The notes beneath the pieces were generated by a model, which saw nothing but the letters and a program-made list of their open reading frames with translations, searched no databases and had not been told where the DNA came from. Of a DNA stretch of 64,000 nt, positions 1-9,431 are shown piece after piece; within the stretch, counting starts at the first letter, position 1, and the number at the start of each line of letters is the position of its first letter. The stretch spans positions 696,001 to 760,000 of the forward strand of contig OZ025814.1 of assembly GCA_964019425.1 (NCBI GenBank), read 5' to 3'. Source of the stretch: Flectonema sp. DT1601 (Eukaryota; Euglenozoa; Diplonemea; Diplonemida; Diplonemidae). The position numbers and the translations under genes are program-made.

Positions 1-875
1 TGATTAATTGGGTGGTACTACAAATAACGTTGTCAGCAACTGAAAATCCTCCCAAAGAATTTTATATATACGTCAGGGATGGTGGTATTCCACTTGACGA
101 GTTCCTATTGCTTCCTTCTTGTAATATTGGTTTTGAATCATCAGTCTTGAGTGACAGTGGAACGGTCCCTGATGGAATTGCTTTACTTAAAGTACTTAGC
201 AGCGCTTACTTTGTTCTTCCGGGGAGGGATACCGTACTAATGCCGCCGATGATCGTTGCAGTCAATCAAAAATCAACAAATAAAATTGTTGCTGGTGTTT
301 GTACTAATTGTTTATATCAATTCTTTTCATCGAATTTTCAAACTAAAGTCAAACAAGATCTCAAATCTCATCCGACGGTTAGATTTGCTCATCCTCTGTC
401 GACAGTGAGAGGAATTGGTCCTCATTTACTTTGTATTGAGATTGCTGAAGATTCTGAACAAAATAAAAATATTCTACAAAGGGTTCTGAACGTATCAAAA
501 TCCCTCGAGAGTAATTGCTTGGTTAATATTATGTTGTTCAGTCCGTACTTCTCTTCTTTGGTATGGTCAGAATGGGGAAGACCAAAAAACATTAAATTTA
601 TTGATTTTTCGAAATATGATTTTAACATGACCAACCCAGATGCTTATGGTATCACTGGTGTGCTTTCAAATGCGTTTGGGCTTAACGATGTTTGTATTGT
701 TCACATTATAGCACGTACTCCACTCACTGACTGGGAAGGTCAATATCTAAAGCAATGGTTACCCACAACCGAAAAACGTATTCCGATTTGTGTGTTCTCA
801 TGCCACTGCTTACATTATAAAATGATATCAACCATCACTGGTGGCGTCTATCAAGTTGATGAAGGAGTCGGGTAG
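1..875 (+). CDS. Unknown protein, 3' part (5' end outside window)
   Basis: The frame is open from base 3 and has no ATG near the edge, so about 290 C-terminal residues are seen and the start lies upstream of the window. The TAG stop is at 873-875. The protein is of mixed alpha/beta character with hydrophobic beta-like stretches such as HLLCIEIAED, VNIMLFSP and VCIVHIIARTP. No signal peptide or membrane segment is visible in this part. I do not recognise the family. Two long A-runs follow the stop before the next gene. I am confident it is coding because of its length, codon pattern and lack of low complexity. The function is unknown. Confidence 0.8.
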   Translation, partial: INWVVLQITLSATENPPKEFYIYVRDGGIPLDEFLLLPSCNIGFESSVLSDSGTVPDGIALLKVLSSAYFVLPGRDTVLMPPMIVAVNQKSTNKIVAGVCTNCLYQFFSSNFQTKVKQDLKSHPTVRFAHPLSTVRGIGPHLLCIEIAEDSEQNKNILQRVLNVSKSLESNCLVNIMLFSPYFSSLVWSEWGRPKNIKFIDFSKYDFNMTNPDAYGITGVLSNAFGLNDVCIVHIIARTPLTDWEGQYLKQWLPTTEKRIPICVFSCHCLHYKMISTITGGVYQVDEGVG

Positions 876-892
876 GATACTTTCTTCATCAC

Positions 893-925
<33 letters not shown>

Positions 926-1039
926 TATTTTTGTATTTAGTTATTTCTCAAAAGAAAAAAAAAAAAAAAAAAAGGGGGAATTTCTGTTGTTCTCACCGCT
1001 CTTTGTTCTCTAAGTAACAATACTAAAATAATAAATAAA

Positions 1040-1930
1040 ATGTTCGGAGGGTTATCACCAAGTCAATTAGCTACCAAGGCAGTTTTGTTCAGAGGATCTC
1101 GACCATGGTGTTGTCAACAACAGAAGAGGTATTTTCGTAATTCGAAACCACTCTTAGGAAGGAAGGGAGACAAACCTCCAATTGACCTTGCAAAGGTCAA
1201 AGAGCAGTCGGAATATGTCTTACGTAAGATAGGAGGTGGTGACACAATGGGAAAGTTAAAGGCTTCTATCAATTCAGCATTTCGAACACTTGACGTAAAG
1301 ATGGCAGAGCAAGGCTTTAAAACAGAAAATGCTGGGATAGAGGCAATTAGATACTTGATAGCCGCATGTATGGCAATGTGGTTGTTGTTTTTTTTGTCAC
1401 CTCCAGGAATGAAACAATTTTTAGCGAATAATTTTTTGATATCGGGAGATAATTCCCATCGTCTATATCCATTAGTGACTTCAATGTTATTACATACTGG
1501 AATAGTTGATTTATTATTCAGCTCAATGCTGATCTACGCTATGGGTCCTCAAGTCATGGCGATGATTGGCGCAACCAGAACTTGGCAACTCATTATTGGT
1601 TCAACTGTTGTTTCAAACTTCTACTATGCCTCATATGAGGGATCATTGCCACGTAATTTTATGTCTTACAGTATCCCACAGGGAGGTCTTTCTAGCGCTG
1701 CCCACGCTATTGTCGCTACTACTTGCTTTTTGCGTCCGCACGCAATGGTTCAGTTTTTCTTTATTCCGGTTCAGAGTCTACATGTTGCGTATCTTGTAAC
1801 AGGAATTGATTTTATTCGTTTCTTTGGAAGTCTCCGTTCACAGTATTCTGGTGGAGGTGCTCATGTTGGTGGTGCAATGTTCGGAGCAGGCTACTGGTAC
1901 TTCATTCTGAAGCAAACTACTTTTATGTAA
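1040..1930 (+). CDS. Rhomboid-family intramembrane serine protease, probably mitochondrial
   Basis: This 296-residue protein has a basic, Arg/Ser/Gln-rich N-terminus (about residues 1-45) that looks like a mitochondrial presequence. About six hydrophobic segments follow from residue 103 to 292. The rhomboid catalytic signature is present: G-L-S-S at 216-219, with Ser218 the likely nucleophile, and the His of the last helix in GGGAHVGGAMFGA (His275), followed by the G-x3-G helix packing pattern. The region around residues 140-180 (HRLYPLVTSMLLHTG) matches the usual second-helix motif. Family members cleave membrane proteins inside the bilayer, and PARL/Pcp1-type enzymes act in the inner mitochondrial membrane. 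Assignment to that subtype is inferred from the N-terminus. Its pyrimidine-rich leader ends in AG near 1013. Confidence 0.85.
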   Translation: MFGGLSPSQLATKAVLFRGSRPWCCQQQKRYFRNSKPLLGRKGDKPPIDLAKVKEQSEYVLRKIGGGDTMGKLKASINSAFRTLDVKMAEQGFKTENAGIEAIRYLIAACMAMWLLFFLSPPGMKQFLANNFLISGDNSHRLYPLVTSMLLHTGIVDLLFSSMLIYAMGPQVMAMIGATRTWQLIIGSTVVSNFYYASYEGSLPRNFMSYSIPQGGLSSAAHAIVATTCFLRPHAMVQFFFIPVQSLHVAYLVTGIDFIRFFGSLRSQYSGGGAHVGGAMFGAGYWYFILKQTTFM

Positions 1931-2225
1931 AGTAGTTTCCTAATGTGTGACGTGTTGTGGATTCATTACTTTCTGATTACTGCAATCCTCGTCTTTTTAT
2001 TATTCTATTTGGAATTTACAAAAAAAAAAAAAAAAATGAAAATCGAGAACTACTATGTTGAGTACTCTCCTAACTAACGAAACTATTTTGCTAAAAAAAA
2101 AAAAAAAAAAAAAGATAAGTGTCTGAACACATGTCTGGAATTTCTTTTTCGTCTGGTTTGAAAGTAGCACTCTTGTTTTATAACTCACTCTAATTGAAAC
2201 ACCCTTAACAGGTACACCGTAATGG

Positions 2226-4178
2226 ATGATTGCTGTACTGTGGACAGTAGTGTTTACGATATGTGTGAGGGTGAATCCGATATCGTCAGTTGTAGGAGGA
2301 AAGACTTCCATGAATGTAAGTGATATATTAGATGGTGACACATCAACGTATGCGAGTTCTAGTGCAGTCCACGGTGATCAAATATCAATCCAGCTGGTTG
2401 ACGCTTTCGCTCTTAAAAAGATTGAAATCTATCCGAGAGAAGGTTTTATGAATCGAACATTCAACGGACAGTTTTATGCTGTAGTCGCTACATCGCCTGT
2501 TGATAGACAGTTAGTAGCACAGGTTCCAGTGAGTACTGATTTAACTGATAGATGGGTTTCTGTTCCACTCTCTCAGAATGTTACTACTCAAGATATTATA
2601 TTCTTACCACCAAGCAGTAGTTTTGGTGACTTGGCTGAGTTAAGGATAACTGTTGAAAATAGACAGCTAGTCACATACACTACTAATACAGGTTGCAATG
2701 AAACTGATTCATCCAGAGTGAGTAATAATGTTACTCAATCTGTTTGTGAGAATCTTTGTATTAGGACTGGTGATTGTCAATTTGTGTCATTCACATCAAA
2801 GACATCGAATCCAGATAGAAATAACGCTAATGTAATTTTAGGTAATTGCAGTACGTACACTGACTGTACTAACGTAGCCAATCCTTCACAGCAGAATTCA
2901 ATAATAACGCTGCGAAAATCGATTTTTGAATGTACTGAGACTCCCACAATAACTGTTCTTCCACCGGTCGCAACGGCGACAGCCACGATAGTCAACGACA
3001 GTGACGACGGTGATGCGGTGCTTCTTATTGTGTTGATTATTGTTATTGTTTTGTTGTGTCTTTTGTTTTTGCTTTATTATTTTCTTAAAAACAAAAGTGG
3101 TAAACACGAAGACTATCTCAGCAACACCCATGGTGACCTGTGGGACGAAAAGGAAGAAGATCCTTCCCTATTCAAACACCATGATGAAAACAGGGGAGAG
3201 ATTAATCTCGTACCGCATGCGCCAGTACCACCGCCGTTTGTAGAGCCAGTTACGCCATACGTTCCAGTTAGAGAGCAGTCTTTGCCTTTAATTCCGTTGC
3301 ATACAATTCCTCACGTGACTGAGAGAGATTCTGAGGCGGGGATGACATCATCAAGCTTTACTGACCAAGAAGCAGATCAAGTGGTTAGCCATCATACTTC
3401 TCGTCCTAGAAGAAGCGATCAACGTTCAAAGCTGCCACCAATTGGATCTGCGCTGCTTCTCAAAGATTCTCAGATAGTTGATGTAATACGGAGTCAATCG
3501 AATAAGGGAATACTTTGTCAATACAAAGACGGTGAACGCAAATGGGTTCCTCAAATTCACATCAATAAAATATTACACTACGGTAATGAAAACAGTACAA
3601 CTAGTAGCGGTTTGGATGATTCAATTAAAACAAGGAGAAGTCTTCATAATTCGAATCCACTTCAGACATTTTTGAGATCAGAAAAGAAACATAAACCTGA
3701 CAGCTACAGTGACGTCAGTGTTGATGATGACGATGAATATCACAAACGGAAACCTCACAAACTGCTGAGGTCTTTAGGAATAGGAATGGATGATCGTAAA
3801 AGCAGTCGGAAGTCAAAGATTCCTGGAGTCTCAATTGGAGATCTTCAGCTAGCATCACTTCAAGGATCGTGGAAATCATCAATTGGTGTTGAGCTTGCTG
3901 TTGATGAAGATCACGTTGTTGTAGATGATGGAAGAGAGTTTAGTATTAAGACTCGAGAAGACGGCATCTCACTGAATCGAATTCGAGTATCTGACAAACT
4001 TTCAACACCAATAAGACTAGTCTGGGAAGATGGAGAAGTATGGAATAGACTATCCACTCCTCTACATGCTGGTAGATCCTCTGGGATACGAAGTCAAGTT
4101 TCACCTACACTTCAAAGAGTTAATCTGGCACTAAAGCATCGCTCAACTCCTGCATCAAGGCGATGGGATAAATTATAA
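2226..4178 (+). CDS. Type I membrane glycoprotein with discoidin-like and PAN/apple-like ectodomain
   Basis: This 650-residue protein has a signal peptide at residues 1-20. The ectodomain runs to about residue 260. Its first half resembles an F5/8-type (discoidin-like) beta-sandwich, with the ILDGDTSTYASS and LKKIEIYPR patterns. The second half is Cys-containing (GCNETDSS, VCENLCIRTGDCQFVSF) and resembles a PAN/apple module. Many N-glycosylation sequons are present. One strong transmembrane helix (about 265-290, Val/Ile/Leu only) is followed by a cytoplasmic tail of about 350 residues. The tail contains two short Trp-bearing segments reminiscent of Tudor/Agenet-type beta barrels, GILCQYKDGERKWVP and IRLVWEDGEVWNRLS, and many basic and Ser-rich stretches. 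A likely surface receptor or adhesin; ligand unknown. The TAACAG acceptor ends at 2211. An out-of-frame ATG at 2222 lies 4 nt before this start and opens a 34-codon overlapping uORF. Confidence 0.8.
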   Translation: MIAVLWTVVFTICVRVNPISSVVGGKTSMNVSDILDGDTSTYASSSAVHGDQISIQLVDAFALKKIEIYPREGFMNRTFNGQFYAVVATSPVDRQLVAQVPVSTDLTDRWVSVPLSQNVTTQDIIFLPPSSSFGDLAELRITVENRQLVTYTTNTGCNETDSSRVSNNVTQSVCENLCIRTGDCQFVSFTSKTSNPDRNNANVILGNCSTYTDCTNVANPSQQNSIITLRKSIFECTETPTITVLPPVATATATIVNDSDDGDAVLLIVLIIVIVLLCLLFLLYYFLKNKSGKHEDYLSNTHGDLWDEKEEDPSLFKHHDENRGEINLVPHAPVPPPFVEPVTPYVPVREQSLPLIPLHTIPHVTERDSEAGMTSSSFTDQEADQVVSHHTSRPRRSDQRSKLPPIGSALLLKDSQIVDVIRSQSNKGILCQYKDGERKWVPQIHINKILHYGNENSTTSSGLDDSIKTRRSLHNSNPLQTFLRSEKKHKPDSYSDVSVDDDDEYHKRKPHKLLRSLGIGMDDRKSSRKSKIPGVSIGDLQLASLQGSWKSSIGVELAVDEDHVVVDDGREFSIKTREDGISLNRIRVSDKLSTPIRLVWEDGEVWNRLSTPLHAGRSSGIRSQVSPTLQRVNLALKHRSTPASRRWDKL

Positions 4179-4550
4179 TATTGTCTGTGATGTGTGAGAA
4201 GCAAAAAAAAAAAAAGGGAAAGGAGTTCAATTCTTTCTGAGTTAACTATTATTTTTTTATTCGTTCTTTTTCAAGGAAGAGTTGTTTAGCTACGCACTCA
4301 AGATAATTAAGTTACTTTGTTTCTTTTTCTTTTTTTTTTGGATTTTTTTTTTTTTTTTTTTTTTTTTTTGTTGTTGTTAAAAACTAAATATAAAAAAAAC
4401 AAAAAACAAGAAGTTTTTTTTACAATTCTTGTAATTTTTAATCTGCAATGTCTCGCAGAAGAAACACTCATCTACCAATAGAGGTCTTTTTTTTTACCAT
4501 TTTTTTTTTTGCTTTATTTTATATAAAATTTCTATTTCTATTTCTATTTC

Positions 4551-4590
<40 letters not shown>

Positions 4591-4687
4591 AAAAGCCGAG
4601 CTGTCAGCACGGTTTCAGTTCCTGTCGCTCTTATCGTCGATGAAGTTGCCGTACCATTCTCGCTGTTTGATGTCAGCTGAGAGCAGT

Positions 4688-4719
<32 letters not shown>

Positions 4720-4862
4720 GTTCTTCTTCGGAGACTTATTTCGCTTAATTCTTTTATTTTAGTTCCTTTTCCTAAATAAAGAAAACGTTGTTGACGTTTT
4801 TTTTTTTTTTTTTTTTAAAGGATGATTGAATAATGAATAATGGGAACAAGAACACAGGGGAA

Positions 4863-4957
4863 TTTGTTTGTGCGCAACCGGTAGAAAATCCTAATAAAGG
4901 AATAGGTAGTTACGCTGCCACAATTCTCTTTCTACCGAACAATGGGTTTGTAGGTAC
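4863..4957 (+). repeat. P-family foldback repeat, copy P1
   Basis: About 95 bp that is nearly identical to 36518-36613. It begins with TTTGTTTGTGCGCAACCGG and ends with AATGGGTTTGTAGGTAC followed by an A-run. An inner inverted repeat, CGGTAGAAA with TTTCTACCG, lets the unit fold into a hairpin. It could be a MITE, a SINE tail or a structured RNA; nothing coding is seen. Confidence 0.75.
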
Positions 4958-6144
4958 AAAAAAAAAAAAGAAATGTAGTATTGCTGCAAGTTTGATTTCA
5001 TATATCTTTTGTGTGTTGTGTAGTGTGCTTGTTGGCTGTTTTTTTTTTTTTTTTTTTCTTTTTTCTTTTCCCTCATGGGTGTTTTTGATAAATGTTAATA
5101 ACAAAATAATCCCCCGGTATTAAGTTCTTCCTACCTACCGCAGTATTGGAGACCCTCAGAGCCACTCGGTACTCTTTGAGTGTCTACCTAACCGATACTC
5201 GGTAGTCTGATGGACTTGATAACTAACAAATAGTAAATGCACTGTGTACTCTCAGAAAAAAAAAAAAATAATAAATAATCCTTGTTACTTTCCCGATTGC
5301 GAAATTTTTTTTTTACTTGCTTTTTTTTTCCCTCTTTTCTTTTTTTTTTTTTTTCTCCCCCATGTCTCAGACTTACCTGGGGTGATTCGGTCTCGAATGG
5401 CTGACTGACTTGCTTCTACACCATTACTGATGATGAGAGAACAGATGTATATAAATATACTCTCGAAACCTATTAATAAACCTACTGGCATCACCATAGT
5501 TTCACTGTAATCTTGACAGATTGTTAAATTATCGTTATACTACAAAAAAAACTTAAGTATTCGATCACATATATCTTTTAGTCGAACAACTCATAAAAAA
5601 AAAGGTTACTAAAATATTTATATTAGTTTAAAGTATATTTTTGTATCACTGTAAATATACTCAAAAAACTTTCCACTATGGATGGTGCTAGTAGGAGGTG
5701 ATAAATTTTTTTTTTTTTTTTTTTTTTTATTTATTTATTTTTTTTTTTTTATAAATTACGTTCACGATAAAAAAAAAAAGTAGTCGGATTCTAGACAGCG
5801 AAGATATCGCCTAGTCAGTGACTTCAGAAATAATGTTGGCTGTGAGAACACACTGTAGGTGTCTTCTTAGAAGTTGATGTCCGTCGTAGTCAATACTTTT
5901 TTTTTCCCACTTGATATTCGTGTCGTAATTATTCATTTCCCTTTGTCTTTCCTCCTTTTTAGTCGAATCTTTTTTTTTTTCGTGTCAAGTTTTAGTTAGA
6001 CTGAAGCGTGTGGATTTTTAGTAACGTGAAAGTACATCATTGTATATAAAGCAACGCTGTGAATATGTAGCGATCCAGAAGTGAAGTTACTCGCATGTAT
6101 ATATAATTTTTTTTAAGTCATCATTATACTGTCCAAGTGAATTT

Positions 6145-6285
6145 ACAACCGGTTAGCCTCTGGGCAAGGTGGAGGCTGGAAGTCGATCACTTCCAGCCGA
6201 TACTATGAAACTACAATCTTCGCGTTTGGGTCCTTACTGATGCGGGCTACCCAGTCCCCTCGTAGTCATCAGTTTGTATTTTGCT
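6145..6285 (+). repeat. R-family dispersed repeat, short copy
   Basis: This copy shares its core with 17391-17490, 19350-19480 and 32180-32304. It carries the perfect hairpin GCTGGAAG/CTTCCAGC (loop TCGATCA) and the outer stem ACTGATG/CATCAGT around GCGGGCTACCCAG. It is non-coding, and its family is not recognised. Confidence 0.75.
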
Positions 6286-7465
6286 GCAACGACTGAATTG
6301 AATGTTTCCTGCCTTAGGATAGTGATAGTTATTAGTGATAGATGTATTAATTAGCTAGGTTGGAGACTGTGCCTCCACCGCTGATATATTGCTCGATGGT
6401 TTCTTTTTTTCTTTTTTTCTTTTTTTTTTTTGCTTCACTTCCCAGCTCGTTAATAGACACGCAGGACTTGAATCCTGAATTGGTGTTGTAGTATTTAAGT
6501 ACCGTCTCCCGTTGTCTATGTGTTTTTGTTTTTGTTTTTGTTTTTTTTTTATTAAAAAAAAGATTTCTTCTCTCTTCTCCAAACAATCGAAAGATAATTT
6601 TGTCGCGAAATAAAATAATATAAAGGAAACAGTAAACTGAAAAAATGTGGACAAACCGACTGGTTTGACTTTCATATATTTTGCTAACTAAACTAACTAA
6701 AGTTATATATTATCTCTGAATAACAATTTGCGAATGTATTTTTCGTAAGTGGTACGAGTTGCTCAGTGTGAAGTTAATTTTTCAATAATCGTAGTGGGAG
6801 ATTTCACGACAGGTTTTTTCTTTTTTTTTTGCATTTAACAAGTATTGTAAGAACGAAAAATAATGTTGGCAGCACACGTAAACCTCCTTTAGCTTTATCA
6901 GTTTAAGTCGGTTCACGGTTTCGTGCACAAACAAAAAATCACAGTGTTATATGAAGATAAAGCCAATTCTTTTTTCTTTCTCCCTAATTCTTGGCTCATA
7001 GAAACTGTCTCTATGTTGTCAATTCATTCTTCAAAATATTTTTTTATTATCTTTTTTTTTTTTTTTTTTTTTTTTTTTATATTATTGTCACAGTTTTTTG
7101 GCAGTGCAGAATACAGTTGTTTGCCATTTGTCACCTTTTTTTTCGACAACCTGAAAACAACCGAATGCTGAGCTCATTACTATTTGTTATGTATTTCACT
7201 ATCGTCAGGCAGGTCAGTTTTTTTTTTTTTTTCCTCTTTTGGTATGGCATCTGTTTTTCGTCATGTTTGAAAAAAAAAAAAAAAAATAAGCAAACAAAAC
7301 AAAACAAAACAAAACAAACTCTGTTGTATTGTGTAGTGGTAGTTTCATCCTCTTATAAAAAATCAGTCACAAAGTTATGAATTTAAATTCAGTTTGTGTA
7401 TATTGGAGGGGTCAAAGTTTTACTTTCTGTTGTAAGAACATAACAATATCTTATCAGCCAATTCA

Positions 7466-8806
7466 ATGAAAATGATTTCAATGCTAGCGATGGTGGGCTG
7501 CGCAGTTGGGCAGCTCGTCGGAGACTTGACTGTGAAGGATGTCTCTGGTCAGATCTGTGACAAGAATGTTAATCAAACTGCCGGATACTACAGATTAACA
7601 ACAGGATTAGATAAGCATTACTTTTACTGGAGTTTCGAAAGTCGTAACAAGCCAGAGACCGACCCAGTTGTATTGTGGATGACTGGTGGACCTGGTTGCA
7701 GCAGTGAAGTTGCGTTGTTCGGAGAGAACGGACCGTGCAAGGTAAATGCTGATGGTACTGACACCATCAACAACCCTTACTCGTGGAACAGTAACGCTAC
7801 CGTCATTTACATTGATCAGCCAACTGGAACTGGTTTCTCATACGGAACTGGATTCGATCACAATGAGGATGGAATCGCTACTGACATGTACAACTTCCTT
7901 CAGCATTTCTTCAAGTCCCACGGTAAGTTGCAACACCTTCCATTTTACGTATTCGGAGAATCATACGCTGGACACTACGTCCCAGCCACTACCCACAGAA
8001 TTTGGAAGAACAACAAGAACCTTAAGCCTGGACACCTTCACATTAACCTTAAGGGTGTTTCTGTTGGTAACGGTCTTACTGACCCTGAGATCCAGTACAG
8101 ATACTACCCTGAGATGGCCTCATCTACTAACGGACACAATGCTGCTATCGGACCTGTTGAAGTTGATGCGATGAAGGCTGCTGTTATTCCATGTATTGCT
8201 GAGATTGATGCTTGCAACAAGAACGTTAGTGGTTCATGTCTTGAAGCCGTTGACATTTGCAACATTGGACTCCTCATTCCATACACTGCTACTGGTATGA
8301 ACCCTTACGATATGAGAGTTAAGTGCGCTAAGCCACCTCTCTGCTATGACTTCTCAAATGTGAAGACTTACCTCAGCAACCCAACCGTTCAGAAGATCTT
8401 GGGAGTTGAAGGAAGAAAGTGGGAAGACTGCAACCATTTAGTTAACATCTTTATGACTGGTGACTGGATGAAGAACTACCAGCAGGACCTTCCTGAACAG
8501 TTGGCTGACGGTATTAGAGTTCAGTTGTACGCAGGTGACCAGGACTACATCTGTAACTGGCTCGGTAACAAGGCCTGGACTAAGGCTATGGACTGGCCGG
8601 GTAAGGCCGCGTTCAACGCAGCCCCAGATATCGAATGGAGCATTCCGGGACACAAGAACACCTCAGGAAAGGTAAGATCCGCTCAGGGATTTGCTTTCGT
8701 TCAGGTTTACAACGCTGGTCACATGGTTCCAATGAACCAGCCAGCTGCTGCTCTTTACATGTTGAACGAGTTCATCTTCCCAAAGAACAACTCCCTCTTC
8801 GCATAA
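7466..8806 (+). CDS. Serine carboxypeptidase (family S10)
   Basis: This 446-residue secretory or lysosomal-type carboxypeptidase has a signal peptide at about 1-16. The family signatures are all present: WMTGGPGCSS (oxyanion region, 71-80), GESYAGHYVP (nucleophile Ser166), GDQDYICNW (catalytic Asp360, with the Cys363 that sits near the S1 site in yeast CPY) and NAGHMVPMNQP (catalytic His419). The length is typical and no key residue is missing. Known members remove C-terminal amino acids at acidic pH in vacuoles or outside the cell. Its codon use is markedly biased to AAC, AAG, GGA, CTT and CAC compared with its neighbours, which suggests high expression. The leader AG is at 7458-7459. A 12-bp stem with one mismatch follows the stop at 8821-8854. 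Confidence 0.95.
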   Translation: MKMISMLAMVGCAVGQLVGDLTVKDVSGQICDKNVNQTAGYYRLTTGLDKHYFYWSFESRNKPETDPVVLWMTGGPGCSSEVALFGENGPCKVNADGTDTINNPYSWNSNATVIYIDQPTGTGFSYGTGFDHNEDGIATDMYNFLQHFFKSHGKLQHLPFYVFGESYAGHYVPATTHRIWKNNKNLKPGHLHINLKGVSVGNGLTDPEIQYRYYPEMASSTNGHNAAIGPVEVDAMKAAVIPCIAEIDACNKNVSGSCLEAVDICNIGLLIPYTATGMNPYDMRVKCAKPPLCYDFSNVKTYLSNPTVQKILGVEGRKWEDCNHLVNIFMTGDWMKNYQQDLPEQLADGIRVQLYAGDQDYICNWLGNKAWTKAMDWPGKAAFNAAPDIEWSIPGHKNTSGKVRSAQGFAFVQVYNAGHMVPMNQPAAALYMLNEFIFPKNNSLFA

Positions 8807-9431
8807 ACCCGAAGATAAAAACTCCTTTCCGTATCGATAGAACGGAATGGGGTGTTTTTTATAAACGAACAACATAAACAGAAAGAGGGTAAAAAAAAAA
8901 AAGAAGAAAATAATACTCGATCCCATTACTACACATCCCCCTTTTATTTTACAAGTCAACTGAGGCACTACTTTAACAAAGGTCTTTGTGTCTCTGCAGA
9001 TTAGTACTTAACGATGGCATGGTACTTTATTAGTGTGGCGTGATCAACTCTCGTATAGACAAGCTTGTCTTTGCCTGTTATTTATTTTGCATTTATTTTT
9101 CTTTTTATTTTCAACTTCTTAACCGTATAGAATGTCTCATAGTCAGAGAACACCACTCTTCTGTGTTGGGAAATATGTGAGAAAAAAAAAATGTTTTTTT
9201 TTTTTTTCATTCTCGTAATTGCACTTGATAAAAAAAAACCAACGGTAATAGTTTGTTATGGTAGGCAATTTCTTAGCAATATTATACATCACTGTGTTGT
9301 AATTAGTTTTCTTTTTTTTTTCTAACAGATCAGTGAAGGTACGATCAACGCGCCAACCATTATTTGTTTGTCCTTAATCCGAACTTATGTGAAATATTTA
9401 TTTAATAAAAAAATAGGAACACAATAACAGC
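8807..9431. other. Intergenic region with 3' stem-loop and acceptor
   Basis: It contains the stem-loop 8821-8854 (arms ACTCCTTTCCGT and ACGGAATGGGGT) directly after ATAAAA, several A/T runs, and the pyrimidine tract plus TCTAACAG acceptor for SMC2 ending at 9328. No gene was seen. Confidence 0.7.

Larger units (their letters stand above)
4179..7465. other. Gene-free interval, homopolymer-rich
   Basis: No credible gene was found in 3.3 kb. The interval holds many T-runs of 10-35 nt, shorter A-runs, an AAAAC microsatellite (about 7290-7318), one P-family foldback repeat (4863-4957), a short R-family repeat (6145-6285) and R-related fragments near 6675, 6831-6850 and 6899-6925. The open frames here are low-complexity artefacts made of Phe or Lys runs. 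Confidence 0.8.

Noticed and set aside
4833-5123. Open frames across the P1 repeat
   Set aside because: They run through A and T tracts and a repeat also found elsewhere. Not a gene.
6160-6185. Pol III box A-like string TGGGCAAGGTGG in R repeats, suggesting a tRNA-derived SINE
   Set aside because: Two consensus mismatches, and the only box-B-like string is far too close. Left as an unclassified repeat.
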